Shown here piece after piece: positions 43,287 to 51,660 of a DNA stretch of 64,000 nucleotides. Positions within the stretch are counted from its first letter, which is position 1. The number at the start of each line of letters is the position of its first letter. The stretch is from Bacteroidales bacterium CF (GTDB lineage Bacteria; Bacteroidota; Bacteroidia; Bacteroidales; UBA932), in contig CP006772.1 in the NCBI GenBank assembly GCA_000473305.1, forward strand, positions 2,425,805 through 2,489,804, read 5' to 3'. The translations under genes and the position numbers were made by a program. The notes beneath the pieces were generated by a model, which saw only the letters and a program-made list of their open reading frames with translations, had not been told where the DNA came from and ran no database searches.

Positions 43287-44568
43287 TTTCTATCTCCTTT
43301 AATCTGATTGATACTGCATTTCTGTGAGCAAGCAGCCCTTCGGCTTCTGCCATTACCTCAATCGTTCCTCCTAATAATTGAAGTCCCTCTTTGGTTATCT
43401 GCTGAAAGCTGATTTTATGCATGAAGCTGTCAACAGAGATTCCTCCGAATGATCTTGTCCAGCCATTTGTCGGTAAGCTGTGATTTGTCCCTGAGGCATA
43501 ATCTCCTGCGCTCTCCGGGGAATAATTGCCAAGAAAGATGCTCCCTGCGTTTGTTATTCTCTTTGCAACCCGCCATGGCTCCTCTGTTGAAATCATAAGG
43601 TGCTCTGCACCGTATTGATTGGCAAAAGCTGCCATCTCATCCTCACTATTCATAATTATTACAGAACTGTTTTCCAGAGCTGCATTAGCAATCTCCTCTC
43701 GTGTGATGGTTTTTATTTGTCTTTCTAGCTCTTTATTGACATCGAATCCGAACTGTCTCTCTGTTGTAAGGAGAAAGAGCTGAGAATCAGGGCCGTGTTC
43801 TGCCTGAGAAAGAATATCAGCCGCAAGGAATGAGGGATTTGCGGATTTATCCGCTATAATCATCAGTTCCGAAGGACCGGCGACCATGTCGATTGCAACA
43901 TTACTGCTCACCTGAAGCTTAGCCTGTGCAACATAACTATTCCCGGGTCCGTAGATTTTATCTACCTTTTTTATACTTTCTGTTCCATAAGCCATCGCAG
44001 CTATTGCCTGAGCCCCTCCGACCCGTATAATCTCTGTTATCCCGAACTTACCTGCCACATAGAGAATAGAATCAGCAACCTTTCCCTCCTTTCCCGGAGG
44101 GGTGAATATGGCAATCTCTCCACATCCGGCGATTAATGCAGGTATGGCAAGCATAAGTAGAGTTGAGAAAAGAGGGGCAGTGCCGCCCGGAATATAAAGC
44201 CCTACTCTTTTTATCGGAAAGGATTTCTGACAGCATTTTATTCCCGGCATAGTCTCAACCTCTATTTCAACCGGTATTTGCGCTTTGTGAAAGAGCTCAA
44301 TATTCGAGGCAGCGACATCTATCGCCCTTTTTAAACCCTTGTCCAGAAATTGAGAAGCGCCAGAGATCTCCTCCTTAGTAACGAAGAGAGAATCAAGGGA
44401 AACTCCATCCAACTCTTTGGTCAGCTGTAAAAGAGAGTTGTCACCACCACTGATCACGCGGTCGATAATCTCACTAACTCTCAACCTTACCGTTTCTGCA
44501 CTTTTCTGAGGTCTCTCAGAGAGTTCTTTCCAAAGATCCCTCTGCGGAAATTCTATAATCTTCATCAT
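43273..44568 (-). CDS. hisD: Histidinol dehydrogenase
   Basis: 431 residues, normal length. KRVGLYIPGGTAPLFSTLLMLAIPA, VGGAQAIAAMAYGT, IDMVAGPSELMIIADKSANP, and the metal and catalytic region AEHGPDSQLFL and AGSIFLGNYSPESAGDYASGTNHSLPT are all present. It oxidises histidinol to histidine in two NAD-dependent steps. The start ATGATG overlaps the hisG stop; the 3' end overlaps hisC-hisB by 14 bases. Confidence 0.96.
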   Translation of the reverse strand: MMKIIEFPQRDLWKELSERPQKSAETVRLRVSEIIDRVISGGDNSLLQLTKELDGVSLDSLFVTKEEISGASQFLDKGLKRAIDVAASNIELFHKAQIPVEIEVETMPGIKCCQKSFPIKRVGLYIPGGTAPLFSTLLMLAIPALIAGCGEIAIFTPPGKEGKVADSILYVAGKFGITEIIRVGGAQAIAAMAYGTESIKKVDKIYGPGNSYVAQAKLQVSSNVAIDMVAGPSELMIIADKSANPSFLAADILSQAEHGPDSQLFLLTTERQFGFDVNKELERQIKTITREEIANAALENSSVIIMNSEDEMAAFANQYGAEHLMISTEEPWRVAKRITNAGSIFLGNYSPESAGDYASGTNHSLPTNGWTRSFGGISVDSFMHKISFQQITKEGLQLLGGTIEVMAEAEGLLAHRNAVSIRLKEIENGTE

Positions 44569-45416
44569 GGCATCATCTTTTCAAGAGAAAAAACAAGAAT
44601 TCCTTCAGCACCGATTGCCTTCAGACCTGCCAATCGTGTCCAGAGATCCTTTTCAGAGACCACCACGTGAACCGAGCACCACCCCTCCTGCGCAAGAGGA
44701 AGGATTGTCGGACTTCGCATTCCGGGCAGAATACTGGCTACATCATTTACCTTATTTTCAGGCAAATTCATTAGCAAGTACTTCATTCCTTTACTTCTTT
44801 CCACAGCCTCAAAACGGACAATAAGCTGATCCAGCAACTCTCTCTTTTCTTCCGTAAGGTTAGGGGTTGCTATCACAACTGCCTGCGATTCCATTACTGT
44901 TGTAACCTCTTTAAGACCATTTGAAATCAGCGTACCTCCTGAACTGACAATGTCAAATATCGCATCAGCAAGTCCGACCGAGGGGGCTATCTCCACAGAA
45001 CCGGCTATTTGATGTATCTCTGCCTTAATACCCGATTTTTTAAAAAATCTCGCTAAAATATTCGGATATGAAGTTGCTATCCTTTTCCCTTGAAAATACT
45101 CCAGACCTGAATACTCTTCACTTTTTGGCACTGCAAGGGAGAGCCTGCAATTGCCGAACTCCAGCTTATGAATCTTATCTACTTTAAAACCTCTCTCAAC
45201 AATTTCATTAAGCCCCACTATCCCCACATCGGCAACACCCATTGACACTGCCTGTGGAATATCATCATCCCTGAGATACAGAATCTCCAGAGGAAAAGAA
45301 CCACATCTTGCGACAAGTTTCCTTTTACTTGCCTCTACCGGAAGTCCTGCCTCCTGCAGGAGTTCCATACTCTCTTCGTTTAAACGGCCTTTGGCCTGAA
45401 TTGCCAGTCTTATCAT
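44565..45416 (-). CDS. hisG: ATP phosphoribosyltransferase, long form
   Basis: 283 residues from the ATG at 45416; the frame extends to a TTG at 45425, but the ATG gives the canonical IRLAIQAKGRL start. Catalytic and PRPP-binding signatures are DVGIVGLNEI and IAPSVGLADAIFDIVSSGGTL. The C-terminal ACT-like domain (about 205-283) shows the long form, which does not need HisZ and is inhibited by histidine. It is the first enzyme of the pathway and the first structural gene of the operon, behind a leader peptide and attenuator hairpin. Confidence 0.95.
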   Translation of the reverse strand: MIRLAIQAKGRLNEESMELLQEAGLPVEASKRKLVARCGSFPLEILYLRDDDIPQAVSMGVADVGIVGLNEIVERGFKVDKIHKLEFGNCRLSLAVPKSEEYSGLEYFQGKRIATSYPNILARFFKKSGIKAEIHQIAGSVEIAPSVGLADAIFDIVSSGGTLISNGLKEVTTVMESQAVVIATPNLTEEKRELLDQLIVRFEAVERSKGMKYLLMNLPENKVNDVASILPGMRSPTILPLAQEGWCSVHVVVSEKDLWTRLAGLKAIGAEGILVFSLEKMMP

Positions 45417-45431
45417 TTTTTCCAATCATAT

Positions 45432-45467
45432 AAACAAAAAGAGCCTGCCTATCCGGCAAGCTCTTTT
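45432..45467 (-). terminator. Attenuator hairpin of the his operon
   Basis: On the minus strand, arms AAAAGAGCTTGCC (45467-45455) and GGCAGGCTCTTTT (45449-45437) pair over 13 bp with one G-T pair and a 5-base loop, and run into a T-rich tail. It ends 16 bp before the hisG start, after the leader peptide. The word GGCAGG occurs both in the 3' arm and in the leader (45526-45521), so CTTGCC of the 5' arm can pair with either copy: the terminator or an antiterminator. Confidence 0.8.
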
Positions 45468-45503
45468 CACTATTTTAATCTATTAAACTATATCAGTTAT
45501 TTA

Positions 45504-45590
45504 TCAAACAGAAAACGCAACCTGCCACTTGTGATGACGGTGATGATGATGATGATGATGCAATGCGTTTATGTTTGTTCTTTTCGACAT
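45504..45590 (-). CDS. hisL: His operon leader peptide (28 aa, nine histidines)
   Basis: ATG at 45590, stop TGA at 45506-45504. After ten ordinary residues (MSKRTNINAL) come seven His, one Arg, two His and KWQVAFSV. Ten codons with nine His immediately ahead of a terminator hairpin and the hisG start are the classical design of a ribosome-mediated attenuator. Scarce histidyl-tRNA would stall the ribosome on the His run and free the following GGCAGG for antiterminator pairing. Not a random triplet repeat: the final codons use CAC and CGT as well as CAT, and the frame has its own promoter and stop. Confidence 0.9.
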   Translation of the reverse strand: MSKRTNINALHHHHHHHRHHKWQVAFSV

Positions 45591-45609
45591 TTCGGTCTTT
45601 TATCCGGTG

Positions 45610-45642
45610 CAAATTTATAATTAAATTTCTGCCTAATCCAAA
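45610..45642 (-). promoter_or_regulatory. Promoter of the his operon
   Basis: On the minus strand TTTG (45639-45642), a 21-bp spacer and TAAATTTG (45610-45617) match the Bacteroidota consensus. The transcript would begin about 10-15 bases before the leader ATG. Confidence 0.7.
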
Positions 45643-45659
45643 TTAATTTAAAAATATAT

Positions 45660-46433
45660 TCAATAAGTATGAATACTATTGACAGCCGAAGGAAGATAAC
45701 TCACTCCAAGCCAGGTAATCATAAGGAATAAAAATGCAATTGGAATAAGCCACATTATTAGTTTCAAATTGATAGTCATCCTCCGGAGATGAATATATAC
45801 CAAATATGTTGCAGCAGTTATAAATGCCCAGATCTCCTTTGGATCCCACGTCCAATAATCACCCCAGGCCTCTTTTGCCCATACGGCACCCATCAGCATT
45901 CCCATAAGAAGGAAGCCAAGTCCTATCCTGACAAGGTTGTCGGCTACACCGACTAAAGCCTCTTGTTTCACACCCTTTCCCGAAAGGAATATGATTGAAG
46001 CAATCGTAGCGGCACCCATTATTGCATAAGAGAGGATGTAGACTGTCACATGTGGGATAAACCAAGGGCTTTGCAGGGCAGGCATCAAGCCTGCAGAATG
46101 AATTTCCGGTTTTAAAATATTTATAAGGATAAAAACAGCTGACACAAGTGTGCTGTAGCCCATGAGCCATTTATAACTCCATCGCAGCCATGTGATATAG
46201 CCTATAATCACAATAAAAAGTGAATACCACAGTCTGGTTTCACCCATTGTCCTCAATGGCGGGTGTCCGTTAGCCACCCAAAGTTTTATAATAAATGCAA
46301 TAAAGACGACTACTCCGGCAATAAACATGATGTTGGGAAGTAACCTCTTTTTCGATAAATAGATAGCAGCAACACCTGACACCCAGAAAAAGAGACTTAT
46401 CACAGCAAAATAGATGAACTCTCTCCAAATCAT
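45660..46433 (-). CDS. ccsA: Cytochrome c biogenesis protein CcsA (heme handling)
   Basis: 257 residues with about eight membrane helices. The heme-binding tryptophan-rich motif is EAWGDYWTWDPKEIWAFITA, and flanking histidines lie in FIPHVTVYILSY and VNSIHTY. CcsA presents heme for covalent attachment to apocytochromes c in system II. It overlaps the CcsB-like gene by 4 bases, downstream of nrfH and nrfA, so it probably matures NrfH and NrfA. Confidence 0.93.
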   Translation of the reverse strand: MIWREFIYFAVISLFFWVSGVAAIYLSKKRLLPNIMFIAGVVVFIAFIIKLWVANGHPPLRTMGETRLWYSLFIVIIGYITWLRWSYKWLMGYSTLVSAVFILINILKPEIHSAGLMPALQSPWFIPHVTVYILSYAIMGAATIASIIFLSGKGVKQEALVGVADNLVRIGLGFLLMGMLMGAVWAKEAWGDYWTWDPKEIWAFITAATYLVYIHLRRMTINLKLIMWLIPIAFLFLMITWLGVSYLPSAVNSIHTY

Positions 46434-47515
46434 AGTTTACCTCCTTTCCAGAAAAGTGAAACAGCACCGGCCATAAGCATGAGCAAACCTATATATGCCG
46501 GTATAATCCAAGGGTCACGGACAAGTTCCAGAATTGAATATTTTGAATGATTCCCCATTTGCCGGTCATATGAAAACTGGTATATACACCAGCTGCCAGA
46601 TTTCACCGGATGGTTTACCCTAATCTCCTCTCTGCGCCCTGATTCATTATCCCGGCTCAGAACCACCCTGGAACAGTAACTTTTTGTCTCAGGATCTCCC
46701 ATTGATATATACCTGAATTGATCAATCTGCATTAGTTTACGAGGTTGCGTATAACTACCGCTGCTGACCCATCCTGTAGTGTCTACCCCCGGACCTTTCA
46801 CGGAAATCAAAGCTTCGGGTGCAAATCCTGCCTTATCACTCAATGAATCGGTTGCCACCTTATAGCCTTGGGAAGATTCTTCTGACAGCTGCTCCATTAT
46901 GCCTCTTTTTGCATCAATTAGGAAAAATTTAGGAGGGTAATACTCCATACTGAAATCCTCAAGGGTTATGTTAAAAGGCAACACTAAGGCATCTCCTGTC
47001 TCATAATCTTCGGCATAATCCAAGCTCTCCCCCTCATTTATATTCATGAAAAGATGCCGTGAATCGGCTGCTCCCAGTCCAGAAGCTATCAGGAGTATAA
47101 ATAAACCGGCATGATTTAATATGAACCCTGTGTCTTGGAGCCTGAAAGACCGGGCTCTCCTTCCGACAGTCAAAGCCAGGTTTATCAAAAGCATGAAGTA
47201 TGTCATGGCAAAAGGCCACGAACCTTTAAGCGAGTTATCCGTCATCAAACCCATGACGATTGACTGTATCGCAATCAGAGCTATAAGGAATACCGAGACC
47301 GGCAATGAACCCGCTATAGCAAGTATTTTTCCCTGCTTTAACGCGGCAAGGGTTATCAATACCATAATTATAATCAGATTAACGGGAAATCTGATCAATT
47401 CATAGGGGAACTGTCCTGTGGTAATCTGCAGCAGTACACCTGCAGTAATTACTGCCAGGATAATCGTATATTTTACCGGAGCAGCCTTTTGTTTGCTGTC
47501 GCCTTCTCTTTCCAT
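46430..47515 (-). CDS. ccsB: ResB/CcsB-like cytochrome c biogenesis protein
   Basis: 361 residues. Four membrane helices at the N-terminus (including LNHAGLFILLIASGLGAAD), a large extracytoplasmic domain from about 155 to 325, and a final helix (IIPAYIGLLMLMAGAVSLFW) give the ResB topology. Motifs ISVKGPG, INHP-like RVNHPVKSGSWCIYQFSYD and SKYSILELVRDPW match the family. It works with CcsA in heme delivery. Its start overlaps the 3' end of nrfA by 43 bases, which is unusually long but both frames are well supported. Confidence 0.88.
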   Translation of the reverse strand: MEREGDSKQKAAPVKYTIILAVITAGVLLQITTGQFPYELIRFPVNLIIIMVLITLAALKQGKILAIAGSLPVSVFLIALIAIQSIVMGLMTDNSLKGSWPFAMTYFMLLINLALTVGRRARSFRLQDTGFILNHAGLFILLIASGLGAADSRHLFMNINEGESLDYAEDYETGDALVLPFNITLEDFSMEYYPPKFFLIDAKRGIMEQLSEESSQGYKVATDSLSDKAGFAPEALISVKGPGVDTTGWVSSGSYTQPRKLMQIDQFRYISMGDPETKSYCSRVVLSRDNESGRREEIRVNHPVKSGSWCIYQFSYDRQMGNHSKYSILELVRDPWIIPAYIGLLMLMAGAVSLFWKGGKL

Positions 47516-48966
47516 GACGGAACTATGCTCTTGTTGAATTCATCCTTTTTCTCTCTAAGATCTTTCATGTCCAATCCGATATATGACTGAGCCTTCTCTT
47601 TTGTCGATATGTCCGGCATTGGGATTTCTCCCTTCACGCCCAATGAGGAAAGAACCTTGTTCAGTTCTATCTGCGCCTGATATGTTTTATCCAATGAATG
47701 AGCCAAAATCCTCTGTGTTTCAACCGGCGCATGGAATGATGCCCCGTGAGAAGCCACTGCAAAATCCCACCTCCATTGCGCCGCCCTCAGCAATTTCAAC
47801 ACCTTTTCCATCTGCTTCTCTCCGGCTCCGTTATCCCAGGCAAATTTAGCCCCTATATGTGTCTTTGCAAGCTCCGATTCAACTCTGTCTCTAATTTCAA
47901 GTGCCTTATCCTGGTATTCGTAAACATAAGATACGAGTTTTTCGGTTGTTTCTCTATGACAGGTCTGGCAAGTACGGTCAATATATTTAAGAGGCGAAAC
48001 AAGCTGGTGATCACTGAATTTTATTGCACCCTCCGTTTTATATGGCATATGGCAATCGGCACACGCCAAACCTCTCTGTGCATGCGGCCCCATTCTGAAC
48101 AACTCGAAATCCGGGTGTTGCGCTTTGAGCATCGGGGCTTTGCTTAATTTATGAGTCCAGTCGGTAAACTCAATATTGTCATAATATTTTTCGATTGCTT
48201 CAACCGTCATACCGCTATCCCACGGAAAAGTAAGATATTTTCCCTCACCTTTGAAGTAGTATTCAACATGGCATTGTGCACATGCTAGAGATCTCATATC
48301 CTGTATGGGTGATGCAGAAATATCTTTACCCATTCTGTCATAAGCCTCCTTAAGAGCCGGGCTTGAAATCTGCAGGTTCATGGTCTCCGGCTCGTGGCAA
48401 TCTGCACAACCGATTGGATTGACTATCTCTGAACCAAGTGAACCCCATTTAACAGAATAAAATTTTTCGACCCCCATCTCGGCCATCATCCTCGGCACAT
48501 CCGGACTCTTGCAACTCCAGCATGTCCCGGGCTGAGGCCCGTCCTTGTCATTCATAGGCGCACCTGTTCGTAGTGTGCGGACCACATCGGTTACCGCGTA
48601 GCTGTGACCTCTGGGTTCTCCGTAATCCTGAGAAAAAGCATATCCTGCCCATAATATAACCATTGCAGGCCTCTGTTCCAGAACATCCTTCTCTGTATTC
48701 CCGAGATGCTTGCTTGAAAAATCCATTTCTGAAGTCTTCTTCCAGGTTTCAAACTCTCTCGGGTAATTTTCTCCCCAAATCTCGTTCCTTGGTTCAATTC
48801 CTTTTATTTCAACCTTCTTATTCTTATAGAGAGTTGCAATCTCTGCCCTTCTCTCATTTATTGATGCTGCCAGTAAGCCCAGCAGGAACACTGCAACAAC
48901 AGTTGTGACAAAAACAATCCACAACAGGACGGTCTTGTGCTTCTCAAAGAATAGCTTAAGTTTCAT
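47473..48966 (-). CDS. nrfA: Cytochrome c nitrite reductase, catalytic subunit
   Basis: 497 residues. An N-terminal membrane anchor or signal (TVLLWIVFVTTVVAVFLLGLLA) is followed by five heme sites in order: the active-site CWSCK (near residue 150), CADCH, CAQCH, CADCH and CQTCH. The Lys-ligated first heme is diagnostic of NrfA. It reduces nitrite to ammonium with six electrons in the periplasm, on electrons from NrfH. It overlaps nrfH by 4 bases. Confidence 0.97.
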   Translation of the reverse strand: MKLKLFFEKHKTVLLWIVFVTTVVAVFLLGLLAASINERRAEIATLYKNKKVEIKGIEPRNEIWGENYPREFETWKKTSEMDFSSKHLGNTEKDVLEQRPAMVILWAGYAFSQDYGEPRGHSYAVTDVVRTLRTGAPMNDKDGPQPGTCWSCKSPDVPRMMAEMGVEKFYSVKWGSLGSEIVNPIGCADCHEPETMNLQISSPALKEAYDRMGKDISASPIQDMRSLACAQCHVEYYFKGEGKYLTFPWDSGMTVEAIEKYYDNIEFTDWTHKLSKAPMLKAQHPDFELFRMGPHAQRGLACADCHMPYKTEGAIKFSDHQLVSPLKYIDRTCQTCHRETTEKLVSYVYEYQDKALEIRDRVESELAKTHIGAKFAWDNGAGEKQMEKVLKLLRAAQWRWDFAVASHGASFHAPVETQRILAHSLDKTYQAQIELNKVLSSLGVKGEIPMPDISTKEKAQSYIGLDMKDLREKKDEFNKSIVPSWKEKATANKRLLR

Positions 48967-49517
48967 CTTGAAAGTTTTTTATTCCAAAGTTTAGGTAATG
49001 GAGCAATTGCATTAGGACTCATGGCGATATTCGAAATTGTTCCATGAGGAGTATCTCTGTGACAGTGCCAGCAGGCAACTGTCTTTCCTTCTTTTACTTG
49101 CGAGTATTTTACCATCCCGGTCTTTACGAAATCCGTATTGAGCTCTTTATGGCACCTGATACAGTTTTCCATAATAACGGTATAGCTCGAATTTCTGGGT
49201 CTGATAACCTGAGGTTCCGCCCTGGCAGTAAACACAGCGGCATGATACATGCCATCCTTTGCTTTGAATGCATATCCTCTGACAATGTTATCCTGAGGAA
49301 CGTGGCAGTCATTGCATTGGGCATGAAGATAGTGAGAACTCTTTTGCCAGGATTGGTAATAGGGAGTCATTATGTGACAATTCACGCATGCCGAAGGGTC
49401 ATGGGAAAGATACGAATGAGCCCTGGATGCATAAACCAGGTATAAAAACAGCCCGGTAAAGCATCCAAGAAGCAGAATCAACGGGAGTAGCAGTCTCTGT
49501 GGGAACGTCTTCTCCAT
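48963..49517 (-). CDS. nrfH: Cytochrome c nitrite reductase, membrane quinol dehydrogenase subunit
   Basis: 184 residues. One N-terminal membrane helix (LLLPLILLLGCFTGLFLYLVY) and four heme motifs CVNCHIM, CNDCH, CIRCH and CWHCH, the NapC/NrfH pattern. It takes electrons from menaquinol and passes them to NrfA. The start lies 11 bases after the C69 peptidase gene, so they may share a transcript. Confidence 0.95.
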   Translation of the reverse strand: MEKTFPQRLLLPLILLLGCFTGLFLYLVYASRAHSYLSHDPSACVNCHIMTPYYQSWQKSSHYLHAQCNDCHVPQDNIVRGYAFKAKDGMYHAAVFTARAEPQVIRPRNSSYTVIMENCIRCHKELNTDFVKTGMVKYSQVKEGKTVACWHCHRDTPHGTISNIAMSPNAIAPLPKLWNKKLSR

Positions 49518-49528
49518 AATCTATTTTT

Positions 49529-51217
49529 TTATTTGACTTGCAATCTGTCGCCGGCATCACTCTTTACAGCTCGCTTCCACATTTCTGTATAACCCGGCTG
49601 TATTGGTGGTGCAGGAATGGTCCTGGAAGAGCCGTTATTGAGGAAATGGCCGTCAGGTCCTGTCCTTTTCACGTTTCCGTCAATATACTTCACAAGCAGG
49701 TGCCTTTCAAGTTCAACCCATGTATTAAACATATCCTGGGCAGTATTTACAGAATAATCTGTCACAAACTCCCTGGCCTCTTCCGGAGATTTTTTGTAAA
49801 AAGTCATTGCAGCAGCATCTATGACAGAAATTCTCTTCAGGAGCAGGTTCTCACGTTTATCTATCAAAGCACGCACCTCCGGAGCTACAATATTATATCT
49901 AAGATACGAAAAATTTGATATTCTGTTGAACAACCAAAAAGCTGAAGTAGGAGAATATGTCATCATATCACCGTTGCCAACCCTGAAACACTCCGGCACT
50001 CTTTGGATTCCGACATAGATTGGTGTCAAAGTTGAGGTTGAGGCATCATCGACCCCAAACCATAAAATACCGCCAATCTCATCAGGGAGCCAGCTCCTTG
50101 CCTGTCCGACCATCCAGAAACCTGTTTGTTGTGTAGCAATAGCTCGTTCGTTTGTATAACTCAGTGAGTCCACGGTAAAGGTCATAGGCCTCCATCTGTA
50201 AGGCAGGGCATTGCCACCAGCTCCGACATCCTTTGTCATATCGAGAATAGTACCTTCATAATGGTCTCTCATAACATCGGCCACCATTTTTACACTTACT
50301 TTCTCTTTTGGTTTTATATATAACGGAAGTCTGTTTGACTTATTGTAACCCATAGCATAGTCCTCATAAAAAGTATAAGGCTTGTCGCCAATCATTCCTC
50401 CTCCAAGAATGTTAAAAGCTGCCCATACCCTGGCTTCACAGCCGCGCATAGATCCGAAATCCAGCGGTGCATATGTGTCTGAAAAACTGAAATCTTTGTT
50501 TGAACCCTTGTAATAACCCATTTCACGGGCAAAATCTATCACATCCGGAGCATAAAGGCAATTTTCAGGGTCATTTAAAGGGAATGTCGTAATTCTCGCA
50601 TGGTTTGCATGAGCAGATATATAACCATCAGGGATTCTTACGGCAACCCAGACAGCACCCTTATTTACATTTTTTCCATTTACCATTTTTACGCCCTTGC
50701 CTATCATCTCAAGAATCCAGGCCTCATCCTTATCTGCTATTGAGAATGACTCACCTGCGGAATAATAACCATATTCCCTTACAAAATCAGTCATTATCTT
50801 TATCGCCTCCCTCGCACTTTTTGCCCTTTGCAAAGTCACATATATCAACGAGCCGTAATCCATTATTGCAGTACTGTCCTCCAGTGGAAGCCCGCCAAAA
50901 GTAGTCTCAGTTATAATCACCTGATGCTCGTTCATATTACCGACCTGCGTATATGTCTCAGTTGCCTGAGGTATATCTCCCAGATATTTACCCGAGTCCC
51001 ACTCATAAATCCTGAGCATCTCTCCGGGATTGTGCTTAGATCCTTTTACAAAATATAACTCTCCATAAAGCTGATGCGAGTCAGCAGAATATGAAACCAA
51101 GACAGAGCCGTCCTTTGAGGCTCCTTTAGTTATGATTAAATTGGTGCACGCTTCACCCCTGACTGTTAAGAGAAGGAAGAAAAACAGTAAGGATAGGCAT
51201 AAGGTCGTTTTTTTCAT
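49529..51217 (-). CDS. C69-family dipeptidase (secreted)
   Basis: 562 residues with a signal peptide ending VRGEA, so Cys 25 (ACTNLIITKGASKDGS) becomes the N-terminal nucleophile of this Ntn-type peptidase. HANHARITTF and LILGGG-like MRGCEARVWAAFNILGG segments fit peptidase family C69 (PepD-like). It hydrolyses dipeptides or short peptides outside the cytoplasm. It is the promoter-proximal gene of the unit that includes nrfH, nrfA, ccsB and ccsA; no functional link to nitrite reduction is known. Confidence 0.88.
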   Translation of the reverse strand: MKKTTLCLSLLFFFLLLTVRGEACTNLIITKGASKDGSVLVSYSADSHQLYGELYFVKGSKHNPGEMLRIYEWDSGKYLGDIPQATETYTQVGNMNEHQVIITETTFGGLPLEDSTAIMDYGSLIYVTLQRAKSAREAIKIMTDFVREYGYYSAGESFSIADKDEAWILEMIGKGVKMVNGKNVNKGAVWVAVRIPDGYISAHANHARITTFPLNDPENCLYAPDVIDFAREMGYYKGSNKDFSFSDTYAPLDFGSMRGCEARVWAAFNILGGGMIGDKPYTFYEDYAMGYNKSNRLPLYIKPKEKVSVKMVADVMRDHYEGTILDMTKDVGAGGNALPYRWRPMTFTVDSLSYTNERAIATQQTGFWMVGQARSWLPDEIGGILWFGVDDASTSTLTPIYVGIQRVPECFRVGNGDMMTYSPTSAFWLFNRISNFSYLRYNIVAPEVRALIDKRENLLLKRISVIDAAAMTFYKKSPEEAREFVTDYSVNTAQDMFNTWVELERHLLVKYIDGNVKRTGPDGHFLNNGSSRTIPAPPIQPGYTEMWKRAVKSDAGDRLQVK

Positions 51218-51232
51218 ATAAACTCATTTTTA

Positions 51233-51240
51233 CAAAGATA
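51233..51240 (-). promoter_or_regulatory. -7 box for the C69/nrf unit
   Basis: TATCTTTG on the minus strand, 15 bp before the C69 ATG. It lies 4 bp from the plus-strand -7 box at 51245-51252, so the two promoters overlap. Confidence 0.5.
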
Positions 51241-51244
51241 ATAC

Positions 51245-51252
51245 TATTTTTG
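51245..51252 (+). promoter_or_regulatory. -7 box for the small secreted protein gene
   Basis: TATTTTTG fits TAnnTTTG, 15 bp before the ATG at 51268. Its -33 region would fall on the start region of the divergent transcript. Confidence 0.45.
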
Positions 51253-51267
51253 TATAAAAAATATGTC

Positions 51268-51660
51268 ATGAAAGTTGCTTATCGCATAGTTAATTGTTTG
51301 CTATTGTTACTATTAAGCTCTCGGCTTGTTGCTCAACAACAGGAACAACCACAGAAAAGCCCTGCCGAGATGGCCTCCATTCAGGCGGACGATATGCAAA
51401 AACAGTTAAAATTGAACGATGCTCAGGTTTTTTATATTGACTCCATTTTACAGCACAACTATACTGCCGTATCTGCCGAGTTTGAGAAAATGAAAAAGGC
51501 CGGCATACAGTCTCCGGACAACTACATGAAAGTCCAGAAAATGTGGAATGAGAAGACAGAGGATGCCTTCAAGAAGGTTCTGACCGAAGAGCAGTTTATC
51601 TATTATTTGAAACTAACCCGCCGGTACAAAGATTACAAAAAACGCATGGGAATAAAGTAA
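51268..51660 (+). CDS. Small secreted helical protein of unknown function
   Basis: 130 residues from the ATG at 51268; an upstream TTG falls in the promoter. The signal peptide (IVNCLLLLLLSSRLVAQ) leads to a charged helical protein: AEMASIQADDMQKQLKLNDAQVFYIDSIL, then VQKMWNEKTEDAFKKVLTEEQF. The LTEEQF element recalls LTxxQ-type periplasmic proteins such as Spy, but similarity is weak. It is a single gene, and its stop abuts the convergent HisJ-like gene. Confidence 0.72.
   Translation: MKVAYRIVNCLLLLLLSSRLVAQQQEQPQKSPAEMASIQADDMQKQLKLNDAQVFYIDSILQHNYTAVSAEFEKMKKAGIQSPDNYMKVQKMWNEKTEDAFKKVLTEEQFIYYLKLTRRYKDYKKRMGIK

Noticed and set aside
45541-45560. Run of ATG/CAT triplets as a simple microsatellite
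   Set aside because: On the minus strand it is the His-codon run of a leader peptide with its own promoter, start, stop and terminator.
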